In this document: piece by piece, positions 1 through 7,238 of the stretch
Numbering within the stretch: the first letter of the stretch is position 1
Layout of the letters: each line of letters begins with the position of its first letter
Assembly: GCA_018970145.1 (NCBI GenBank)
Contig: JAGWWY010000002.1
Coordinates: forward strand, 372,001 to 436,000
Source of the DNA: Gammaproteobacteria bacterium
Lineage (GTDB): Bacteria; Pseudomonadota; Gammaproteobacteria; Steroidobacterales; Steroidobacteraceae
Direction: 5' to 3'
DNA length: 64,000 nt
Made by a program: the position numbers and the translations under genes
Notes under the pieces: generated by a model
The model's input: only the letters and a program-made list of their open reading frames with translations
Databases searched by the model: none
Told to the model about the DNA's origin: nothing

Positions 1-1490
1 TGTCCACAGGCGCTGAAAACAGACCCGGACGAATCCGAGCGGAAGATATCCTGCATTTGAATGGTTCCCGCCACGATGCCGGTGATTTCGGTGATACGGG
101 TAATGCAGCGGCGTCCGCTCGACAGGCGGGCTTGGTGGACGATCACGTGGATCGAGCCGGCGATCTGCTCTCGGATGGCGCTGACCGGCAACTCGACTCC
201 CGACATCAATACCATCACTTCGAGACGTGAAAGTAACTCGCGAGGGCTATTTGCATGCACCGTGCTGAGCGACCCGTCATGACCGGTATTCATTGCTTGT
301 AACATGTCGAGCGTTTCGCCCCCGCGGCACTCGCCGACCACAATACGATCCGGTCGCATACGAAGCGCATTGCGCACCAGATCCCGAATCGTTATCTCGC
401 CCCGCCCTTCGATGTTTCTCGGGCGGGTCTCCAGGGTGACGAGATTGGCGTGGTCGAAACACAGTTCCGCCGAGTCCTCGATCGTGATGACGCGCTCATC
501 CGCGGGTATCAAACTCGAAAGTACATTCAATAGCGTCGTCTTACCGGAACCCGTGCCACCGCAAACGAGAATGTTTCGGCGCGATTCGACACAGATACGC
601 AAAAACGCCAACATCGCCTCACTGAGCGACCCGTTGGCAACGAGATCCTGCGCCGTCAAACGACGCTTGCCGAAGCGGCGGATGGTCAGCGCAGTGCCTT
701 GTATCGCCAACGGATGCACAATGACATTGACGCGAGAGCCATCCGGCAGGCGCGCATCGACCATCGGCGATGCATCGTCGACACGCCGACCAAGCGGCGT
801 AACGATCCGATCAATAATCCCGCGGAGGGCAGGCTCGCCACTGAAGCGCTGAGGACTGCGTTCGATTTTTCCCGATCGCTCTATGAAGAGGTGCGCCGGT
901 CCGTTGACCATGATCTCACCGACGCGTTCATCGGCCAGCAAGGTCTCCAACGGACCGAGACCTAGCGACTCGGCCAAGACAAAACGAACGAGTTCATCTC
1001 GATCACCACCCAAGCCACGCGACTCCTCCTGCGCGAGCGGGCTCAACAGATCTCTGGCCAACGCGCGTAGATGCTCATCGGACATACTCGCCACGTCGCG
1101 CCGTCGAATATCGAGTTGTTCGATCAACCGCTGGTGTAGACGCCCCGCGGCCGCAAGCCAGCTGGGTTCGTTCGCCATGATGGTGTCGGCCGTACGCCTC
1201 CGCTCGAGATCGGCACTGCCCTCGCGAGCAAGCAAAAATCGTAGGTCGACATCGCCGACTCGAACGATATCCCACGGCCCGAGCGGCCCGGCCGTCACGA
1301 TGCGCTCGCCGTTCACTCGCGTACCGTGCGCACTCCCGAGATCGACCAACCCGAACTTACCATCGACCGCCATCTCAAGCCGAGTGTGGCGATCGATGAC
1401 ACCGGTACTCTCGAGACAGACTGCGCAGTCGGACTCGCGACCGATCCAGTGGACACCCGGCAGCAACGCCACATCGCGGGCTGGGGTCAC
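1..1490 (-). CDS. cpaF: FHA domain-CpaF/TadA type pilus assembly ATPase (3' end off window)
   Basis: Cytoplasmic hexameric ATPase that powers assembly of Tad/Flp pili. 496 codons are visible and the C terminus is cut by the left edge. The N terminus (about residues 10-90) looks like an FHA phosphothreonine-binding domain (IGRESD, then GTRVNGERI). The T2SS/T4SS ATPase core follows: Walker A GGTGSGKTT at about 311, then RMRPDRIVVGECRGGE and the HANS motif. I chose the GTG start at 1490, one base after the secretin stop, because it keeps the whole FHA domain. The FHA fusion implies control by a Ser/Thr kinase, which is inference; no kinase gene lies in the window. Confidence 0.88.
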   Translation of the reverse strand, partial: MTPARDVALLPGVHWIGRESDCAVCLESTGVIDRHTRLEMAVDGKFGLVDLGSAHGTRVNGERIVTAGPLGPWDIVRVGDVDLRFLLAREGSADLERRRTADTIMANEPSWLAAAGRLHQRLIEQLDIRRRDVASMSDEHLRALARDLLSPLAQEESRGLGGDRDELVRFVLAESLGLGPLETLLADERVGEIMVNGPAHLFIERSGKIERSPQRFSGEPALRGIIDRIVTPLGRRVDDASPMVDARLPDGSRVNVIVHPLAIQGTALTIRRFGKRRLTAQDLVANGSLSEAMLAFLRICVESRRNILVCGGTGSGKTTLLNVLSSLIPADERVITIEDSAELCFDHANLVTLETRPRNIEGRGEITIRDLVRNALRMRPDRIVVGECRGGETLDMLQAMNTGHDGSLSTVHANSPRELLSRLEVMVLMSGVELPVSAIREQIAGSIHVIVHQARLSSGRRCITRITEITGIVAGTIQMQDIFRSDSSGSVFSACG

Positions 1491-1491
1491 C

Positions 1492-2844
1492 TCACACCCC
1501 CTTCAGCTCGTGCGAGCGCGCGGGAGCCGGCCGCTCTGGCGCTTTGCGCTGCGCGGGACCGAGTGAGTCGATACGCTCTTGCGCACGTCGCAAGCGCTCA
1601 GCGTCCTCGTTACCACGCGCAGTCGCTGACTCGAGTCGCGGTGTCAAAAAAATCACGACCTCGGACTCTTCTTGTCGTTGACCTTTGACGCCGAATAATC
1701 GACCCACCGCCGGCAATCGAGAAACCCCTGGCAAACCCTCGGTATCTCGACTGCGCTGTCGTTGCGTCAGCCCTGCGATCACGACCGTATCGCCATGACG
1801 CAAATCGATATCGGTGCTCGATCGGCGCTTCAGCAACCCAGGGATCCCCGCGACCCGCTGGGCGTTGTCGACCTGACTGATCTCCGTCTCGACACGGAGC
1901 ATCACGACCCCCGGCGTATCGACCACCGGCTTGATATCGAGGATCACGCCATACTCACGAAACTCGACATCGGTCGATCCGACCGAGTTGACCACCGGCA
2001 CCGGGATTTCTCCGCCGGCGACAAAACGCGCGTGGCCGCCACTGCGACAACTCAAGCGCGGCTCCGCAACGGTCAATGCCTCACCGGACTGCTCCAGCAT
2101 TCGCAGGCGAGACTCCAGCGTGGTGGCAATCCCGAGATACGCCTTGGCCGTTGTGTGCCCCGGAATACCGTCGAAAGCCTCGGGCGCGGCCGGCGTATCG
2201 GGGCCGACGAAGCGGAAGCGGTCGTTCGTGACGAAATCGGCAATGACACCGGCTGAGGGCCCGGCGATATCATCACGCCAGCGAATACCGAGCTCGCGAA
2301 ACTGACCTTGACGAAACTCGACGATTTTGACGTCGACATGAACCAGGGTCTCTGCCGACGGTTTACTCGTCAGATCAACCAGCGTCTCCGGGAATAATTT
2401 GACCACCTCCGAGACTCGCGCGCGAGGACGCGCATCGACGATTTCACCCTCAAGCAGAATGCGACCGCCTGCAACGCGCGCACTGACGCCGGGTACGTCG
2501 GCCAGCAAGCGCCGAATCTCGAGTAAGCTTGCCTGTAAATCGCTCGCAGTGACTCGGACGTCGAGCCGACGCTGACCCCCGTCACGCAACCAAAGTTGCA
2601 CCACCGTATCGCCCGGGGCGTGACCGATCAACACGAACTGCCCCGCGCTCACCAGAGTAGCCGAGACCAACTTGCCATTACCGACAGCGATACGAGTCGC
2701 CTCGGCATCGAGTACGCGGCTGTCACCCACGAACAGATCGATACGTGCCGGTATCGCCGCACTTGACTGCACTACGCAAGCAAGCAGCACGATGAGTGCC
2801 ATCCAGCCGGCCCTGATTCGAAATAGCGTATTTTCTTTGATCAT
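1492..2844 (-). CDS. cpaC: Tad pilus outer-membrane secretin CpaC/RcpA
   Basis: Forms the outer-membrane channel for the Flp pilus. It has a signal peptide (hydrophobic ALIVLLACVVQSSAA), then a pilus/BON-like N-terminal region (residues about 30-150), then a secretin core with EIPVPVVNSVG and EFREYGVILDIKP and the C-terminal RHGDTVVIAGL / SEVVIFLTPRL signature. The ATG at 2844 has GAGGAAG six bases upstream; an in-frame GTG at 2859 is the alternative. It lies 55 bases after cpaB, and its stop is one base from the ATPase start, so it is in the same operon. Confidence 0.9.
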   Translation of the reverse strand: MIKENTLFRIRAGWMALIVLLACVVQSSAAIPARIDLFVGDSRVLDAEATRIAVGNGKLVSATLVSAGQFVLIGHAPGDTVVQLWLRDGGQRRLDVRVTASDLQASLLEIRRLLADVPGVSARVAGGRILLEGEIVDARPRARVSEVVKLFPETLVDLTSKPSAETLVHVDVKIVEFRQGQFRELGIRWRDDIAGPSAGVIADFVTNDRFRFVGPDTPAAPEAFDGIPGHTTAKAYLGIATTLESRLRMLEQSGEALTVAEPRLSCRSGGHARFVAGGEIPVPVVNSVGSTDVEFREYGVILDIKPVVDTPGVVMLRVETEISQVDNAQRVAGIPGLLKRRSSTDIDLRHGDTVVIAGLTQRQRSRDTEGLPGVSRLPAVGRLFGVKGQRQEESEVVIFLTPRLESATARGNEDAERLRRAQERIDSLGPAQRKAPERPAPARSHELKGV

Positions 2845-2899
2845 GTCGAGCTTCCTCACGATTCTCTCGCGCAGTCTTCATCGGCGACACGCCGCGTGG

Positions 2900-3805
2900 T
2901 CATGGTCGATCGGAAAACCAGTGCTGACTCTTTGCGAGCTCCCGATCGCCACCCACCCAAAGCTCGACACTGCGTCCCGTGCGCAGCGTCTTCGCCGAGC
3001 CAGATACTGTGACGGACTTTTTCCCGTCAGAGCGTTCGCACGCCGGCGAATCCGAGACCCGAGGTTTGAGCGAAACCGGAGTTGCATCACCCTGACCGCG
3101 CAGCAGCGGTATCAGGTCACCGACTCGTAGCGCGAGCGCCAACTGCTGAGCCTGTTCAGGCGTTACATCCAACGTCATCGTGGAGTAGGAAATACCGAGC
3201 TCCGCGCGCCGCTGCAGCAGTTCGTCGGCGCCGCGCGAGGGATCGACCTGATGCGCGCCGGTCGCCAGCACTTTGAGCGACTCGAGCAGCGGCTTCACCA
3301 TCACACATCGCACACTCCCTTCGGTCGTTTCCTCCGCCAATAACAAATCCACCTGATCGCCGGGTCGGACCAAGCCCGCTTGCGAGCTGACTTCGTCGAC
3401 CGGCACCGTCACCGCTCGAGTTCCGTTCAATAAGCGACTCGCGAGCGCCTGCCCGCCGTGACCCGACAAATGGGTCGTACTCAATGCATCTCCAGCAGCG
3501 AGCGAAATGACCAACTGTTGTCCGATAACCGTCGCGATCTCATCGACAGGCAAGGTTCCGCCGGGCAAGTAAGCAGCGGGCATCTCGCGCTTTGCCAGAT
3601 CTTCCACGCTCAGAATTTTGCCGGCCGGTAACGCCGCTGCGGCGACCACCACAGGCGTTGGCCGATATCGCTCACGCCAGTCGACTTCGATCTTGGTTCG
3701 CTCCTGCTTCAAATAGCGTTGTGCGCCCACAAATGCGATACCGGCGAAGATCAGCGCCACGATGAAGGTCACTACCGTTGAGTTGAGAGTTGTCGGCCAC
3801 TTCAT
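2900..3805 (-). CDS. cpaB: Flp pilus assembly protein CpaB/RcpC
   Basis: Periplasmic, membrane-anchored partner of the secretin. An N-terminal transmembrane helix (VTFIVALIFAGIAFVGAQ) is followed by an SAF domain (VVVAAAALPAGKILSVEDL) and a CpaB/RcpC C-terminal domain (RAVTVPVDEVSSQAGLVRPGDQVDLLL). The ATG at 3805 has GAGGAG ten bases upstream; the frame stays open to 3997, but that stretch overlaps the upstream gene. Length (301 aa) is normal for the family. Confidence 0.88.
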   Translation of the reverse strand: MKWPTTLNSTVVTFIVALIFAGIAFVGAQRYLKQERTKIEVDWRERYRPTPVVVAAAALPAGKILSVEDLAKREMPAAYLPGGTLPVDEIATVIGQQLVISLAAGDALSTTHLSGHGGQALASRLLNGTRAVTVPVDEVSSQAGLVRPGDQVDLLLAEETTEGSVRCVMVKPLLESLKVLATGAHQVDPSRGADELLQRRAELGISYSTMTLDVTPEQAQQLALALRVGDLIPLLRGQGDATPVSLKPRVSDSPACERSDGKKSVTVSGSAKTLRTGRSVELWVGGDRELAKSQHWFSDRP

Positions 3806-3834
3806 GTCATCGTTACTCCTCGGGTACACCCTAT

Positions 3835-4068
3835 TCAAATCACCGCCAACCACCAAAGAAAAATGCGGATCCGATGTACGATCGCATCGAGAAGCTGCTG
3901 CGCCGGCGACGGATTCCCCACCCACGGGACGACCAAGGCGAGCACCAAGACGGCGCAAATCCACAGGTACTCGAGCATCGTCTGACCACGATGACACCGC
4001 GGCTCGACTGCCCGGCTAACCTTGGTCTTGACGGATATTTTCCTGACGGGTATTTCCTTGACCGACAT
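3835..4068 (-). CDS. small Flp-type prepilin/pseudopilin (77 aa)
   Basis: Residues 28-34 read G-QTMLEY. This matches the Flp prepilin processing motif G/XXXXEY (cleavage after Gly, Glu at +5, Tyr at +6). The leader is positively charged (28 aa) and the mature part would be only 49 aa: a hydrophobic helix (LWICAVLVLALVVPWV) and a second short hydrophobic tail (IFLWWLAVI). SD GGAG lies nine bases before the ATG, and the start sits two bases after the stop of the upstream gene. A second pilin or minor pseudopilin is the likely role; no closer family is recognised. Confidence 0.7.
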   Translation of the reverse strand: MSVKEIPVRKISVKTKVSRAVEPRCHRGQTMLEYLWICAVLVLALVVPWVGNPSPAQQLLDAIVHRIRIFLWWLAVI

Positions 4069-4069
4069 T

Positions 4070-4723
4070 TCATTGCTCCGCGCCGTCGAGCTGAATCACG
4101 ATGCGCGTGCCGGTCTTGGATGCCGCAACGGCAGCTTGCAGCTGCCGCGTGCCGCGCAGACTCATGAGGACGCCGTGGTCCGCGGAATCGAGACGCGTCG
4201 CGCTCCAACCTGCTCGGATCAGAGAGGCACGCAGTTGACGAACGACCGTTGGAACCGTTTGATGACTGCGGAAAAGCAGGGTCATGGGCGCGCTGCGCGA
4301 CAGACCGTGACGAACGGAGGAAATGCGCTGCCAATCCGTCGGCACCACGAATGGGGCGGCGCCCCATGCTTCGATCGGCTCACGGAGGTCGCGGATCGCA
4401 TATTCGACTCGCGTGCTCCCGGGTAGCCTGCCCCGTTGCAAACTGACCGTCTCGTGATAGGCCTGACGCTGACGACCGAGAATGATGCGGCCATCGCGAA
4501 GTTGCATCGTCAGCGGCGCCGGCCCGCTTTCAGCCCAACGACGTGTCAGCCCTTCGGCGAGCGTCTCGGGCTCACCCAACTCGGTAGTCGAACGCAAACG
4601 CAGCGGCACACCATTGACGACGACGGTCTCGGATCGTGTTGCGGCACCGACTGGATCAGCGAGACTGCAGACGGCGAGAAGGGTCCCGATCAACCAGGCG
4701 TCCACGGGTCGAGATGTCAGCAT
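4070..4723 (-). CDS. unknown exported protein in the Tad locus
   Basis: A 217-aa protein with a probable Sec signal peptide (hydrophobic LIGTLLAVCSLADPVGAA) and no domain I recognise. The rest is soluble, arginine-rich and strand-prone (VVVNGVPLRLRSTTELG near the mature N terminus). It overlaps the TadE-like gene by 7 bases and is immediately followed by the small prepilin gene, so it should be made with the pilus machinery and probably acts in the periplasm. A possible pilotin or minor assembly factor; function is inference. Confidence 0.7.
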   Translation of the reverse strand: MLTSRPVDAWLIGTLLAVCSLADPVGAATRSETVVVNGVPLRLRSTTELGEPETLAEGLTRRWAESGPAPLTMQLRDGRIILGRQRQAYHETVSLQRGRLPGSTRVEYAIRDLREPIEAWGAAPFVVPTDWQRISSVRHGLSRSAPMTLLFRSHQTVPTVVRQLRASLIRAGWSATRLDSADHGVLMSLRGTRQLQAAVAASKTGTRIVIQLDGAEQ

Positions 4724-5481
4724 GGTCTTGGCCTCGCGTCACCACCCTGACTGCCCTCCGTGCGATCGGAGGGCACGATATCGACGTCAAGGCGACCGGG
4801 GCAAAAGCGCTCGAATGCCGGCTCAATGATCGCGATGACGGGTCGAACCGCATCGAAGACCGTGGTCGCCTCCGCGAGTCGCGCTTGAACGGTCATCCCA
4901 ATGACATGATCGCGGGTGTCAGTATCGCTGCGCGAAGACCATCCGTGATGCAGCGCGGCGAGCTGCTCGGTGAGCAGGATGGGCGTGTCAGTTTGTGCGG
5001 CGGCTAGAAAATCAGGTAATCGAAACGACCACTGCGCTCGCGCTTGGATGCCACTGGATGTCGGCAGACGGAAGTCGCCGCCAGTGACGATACCCGCCGG
5101 CAACAACGTGCTTTGGGTAATTTCGTGCAACTGCTTGGGCGAGGGTAACGGCTTTGCCTCCGTTAACTCCAGTTGCAAGCGTAACGAGCTCGGCATCCAC
5201 GGTGCATCGGCTGACATGTCGCCGTAGCGGCTGCGAGCGATCGCGGCGATCTCGGCCCTAGGTAGGGCTCCATCGGTCAGGTGTGACAGGATCACCGCAT
5301 GGCGCACCGACGAAATCGCCGCCTGTTGTGCCGCCAAGAGCTCGGCAAGAAACAATAAAGCGAACCATAGCGGAATCAGCCAAAAGAGAGCCACCATGGA
5401 CTCGACCAGTGCTTGTCCGCGTTGCGTAACCCGCGCAACGTGCGCTCGGATCAACGCCGTCACGGCGCCACCGCAAGCCAT
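4717..5481 (-). CDS. TadE-like pseudopilin
   Basis: The N terminus has the prepilin-type site RGQALVES followed by a hydrophobic helix (FWLIPLWFALLFLAELL), as in TadE/TadF minor pseudopilins (Gly then Glu at +5). The remaining 200 residues are predicted periplasmic. The ATG at 5481 overlaps tadG by 22 bases. A GTG at 5463 overlaps the tadG stop as GTGA and is an equally good start, giving a leader of typical length. It probably helps stabilise or initiate Flp pili. Confidence 0.75.
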   Translation of the reverse strand: MACGGAVTALIRAHVARVTQRGQALVESMVALFWLIPLWFALLFLAELLAAQQAAISSVRHAVILSHLTDGALPRAEIAAIARSRYGDMSADAPWMPSSLRLQLELTEAKPLPSPKQLHEITQSTLLPAGIVTGGDFRLPTSSGIQARAQWSFRLPDFLAAAQTDTPILLTEQLAALHHGWSSRSDTDTRDHVIGMTVQARLAEATTVFDAVRPVIAIIEPAFERFCPGRLDVDIVPSDRTEGSQGGDARPRPC

Positions 5482-6770
5482 GCTGGCGAGCCGTCGAGCG
5501 CCGCAAGGCGAACGCGTTCGTCGCTCGTGAGAGTGGCAAGGCGTGCCCTCCAAAAGGGGCTAAACAGACTTGCTCGTTCGCGCGCACCATCCAACCGAGG
5601 ATGCGGGCGCTCGAAGGACGTCGTGGCGGCCGATTCGGCGAACCAACGCGGCGCAGACCCTTCAAGATGCTGCTCGTGACCCGTCGGAGTCGGTACGCTC
5701 GCGAAGCCGAGCAGTGCTTTGGCCCCCCGACGCGCCGAATCGTCGAGTGCCACGCGCACGAGTATGCGCGGTGGCGCGAAACTATCGCGCTGTGCAGCAG
5801 AAAGATCATAGAGCGAAGGCAAACCGAGATAACCGACAGAGCGTCGAACGGAGCGATCCGCCAGACGACTCGCACGCGGATTGCGACGATAACTGTCACC
5901 GTGCTCGCCGCGACTGAAGGACGGTTGACCAGTTTCGGACCCGCCCCAGGCGATGGGTGTCCGCTCGCGGATCGAACCGAACAGGAGCCCTCGACGCGCA
6001 TGCAGCGACAGCGTGTCGAGGCCGCGCCAGTTATCGAAATCGACGAGCTCGGTACCGCCGCGTTTCTCGAACCGTACGATGCTCGTACCCAGTAACGGCG
6101 CGAGCGTGTACCGGCGATCACTGGAGAACCCGTCGAGTGAGCGATGCACCACATCGCGTTGCCGCCAACGAAAAGACCCGCCATAGAACGACGCGAAGCG
6201 CAGCCACTCGCTCGCCCAAACAGCCACCGCCGCTTCGCCGCCCGTGGATAAGCGATATCGCGAATCGGTCTGGCTAAGCGACTCGCGCAGTATCGCGGGA
6301 ACCACCGTGACTGTACCGAGGTGCATGACGCGTTGCGCCGCGGCGATATCGTGCGAGACGAGACTCGTCGTCGCTTCGAGTGTCATCAGACTCGGCTGTA
6401 GCACGGCATCCACGACGTGCCACAACCGCTGCAGTGTCATCATGGCGGTGTTCAGATACGGCACCCAGGCCGTCACCAACGCAGCACTAGGTAGTAGGCG
6501 AGTCATGTACGACGACCATGATCTCAAACTCACCGACTGCGCCAATGCAGCCTCGTTCGCGACAATCGCTCGATTGGTATAGGCATCGAAGTTCAAGGCC
6601 CGCGCTTGCCATACCGCCGCACTCAAGGCAGCCGCATCGGCGGCATTGGCGAGGCGCTGCTTTTCATTGACAGCCGACCCCGCCTCGGTCGTCCACCACA
6701 GCGCGCTCAAGAGCGCCCCGAGTAGAACGACGAGGACGAGTAACGACTGACCGTGTTGATGCGACGGCAT
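5460..6770 (-). CDS. TadG-like pilus locus protein
   Basis: A 436-aa protein starting MPSHQHGQSLLVL, with one N-terminal membrane helix and then a TadG-type stretch (NEKQRLANAADAAALSAAV), the region that defines TadG-like proteins. The leader keeps Gly-Gln but lacks the Glu at +5 seen in its neighbours, so processing by the prepilin peptidase is uncertain. No von Willebrand A domain is evident. The ATG at 6770 lies 22 bases after the flp stop; the frame is open to 6956, but that would overlap flp. Confidence 0.75.
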   Translation of the reverse strand: MPSHQHGQSLLVLVVLLGALLSALWWTTEAGSAVNEKQRLANAADAAALSAAVWQARALNFDAYTNRAIVANEAALAQSVSLRSWSSYMTRLLPSAALVTAWVPYLNTAMMTLQRLWHVVDAVLQPSLMTLEATTSLVSHDIAAAQRVMHLGTVTVVPAILRESLSQTDSRYRLSTGGEAAVAVWASEWLRFASFYGGSFRWRQRDVVHRSLDGFSSDRRYTLAPLLGTSIVRFEKRGGTELVDFDNWRGLDTLSLHARRGLLFGSIRERTPIAWGGSETGQPSFSRGEHGDSYRRNPRASRLADRSVRRSVGYLGLPSLYDLSAAQRDSFAPPRILVRVALDDSARRGAKALLGFASVPTPTGHEQHLEGSAPRWFAESAATTSFERPHPRLDGARERASLFSPFWRARLATLTSDERVRLAALDGSPAWLAVAP

Positions 6771-6792
6771 GAATGTCGGTCGATTCGCGCGC

Positions 6793-7047
6793 TTACTTTT
6801 CGAAATCCTTGAGCGACTTAGCGGTCGCCTGCTCATTGGCCTTGGTTCGACCGCCCGTGACCAGTTGGCGCCCGGTCGTGTTGCTCTCACCGGACAAGGC
6901 GACGGCGGCGACCGAGGTCTGACCACGCAGGACATCGCCGAACGCAGAGTAAACACCGATCGCCGCCACGGCGATCAAAGCGACGACGATGATGTACTCG
7001 GTCATGCCTTGACCCATGACCTTCGGCTGGATTGCGGACTGACGCAT
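6793..7047 (-). CDS. flp: Flp-family type IVb major prepilin
   Basis: An 84-aa prepilin: short leader MRQSAIQPKVMG, then QGMTEY (the G/XXXXEY motif), then one hydrophobic helix (IIVVALIAVAAIGVYSAF) and a 45-residue polar tail. The tail is longer than in classic 50-residue mature Flp pilins. A near-perfect SD (AAAGGAG) stands six bases before the ATG, the best ribosome site in this locus and fitting for an abundant structural subunit. First gene of the leftward operon. Confidence 0.85.
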   Translation of the reverse strand: MRQSAIQPKVMGQGMTEYIIVVALIAVAAIGVYSAFGDVLRGQTSVAAVALSGESNTTGRQLVTGGRTKANEQATAKSLKDFEK

Positions 7048-7114
7048 ACAGAACTCCTTTGCTGGCTCGGGGTGAAACTCGTGGAGCGCATTGCATGCCG
7101 GTACCAAAGCAAGG

Positions 7115-7144
7115 TCACGGTGAGAATCGACGTGATTTCACGGT
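7115..7144. repeat. direct repeat TCACGGT x2 upstream of flp
   Basis: TCACGGT occurs at 7115-7121 and again at 7138-7144, 23 bases apart, in the 191-base gap between the divergent flp and S46 peptidase genes. This spacing, close to two helical turns, could suit a dimeric regulator. Chance occurrence is quite possible. Confidence 0.25.
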
Positions 7145-7196
7145 ATTAGCTGGCAAGTCGGGATTTCTCGGTATCGAGCGGTTTAATCGACAGTTG

Positions 7197-7205
7197 TGCT
7201 GTAAT
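7197..7205 (+). promoter_or_regulatory. candidate extended -10 for the S46 peptidase gene
   Basis: TGCTGTAAT is an extended -10 (TG, one base, TGTAAT). It would start an mRNA about 27 bases before the ATG at 7239. No convincing -35 is visible. Confidence 0.3.
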
Positions 7206-7238
7206 GGCTGTCTGTTTTCGTCTATCGAGGTTAATCCG

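Noticed and set aside
5258-6184. 308-codon minus-strand frame inside the TadG/TadE-like genes
   Set aside because: The frame has no signal, motif or ribosome site, and the TadG-like frame explains the region.
7080-7130. Sigma-54-like TTGGTACCGGCATGCA upstream of flp (minus strand)
   Set aside because: The GG and GC dinucleotides are nine bases apart rather than the required ten, so it should not work as a sigma-54 promoter.
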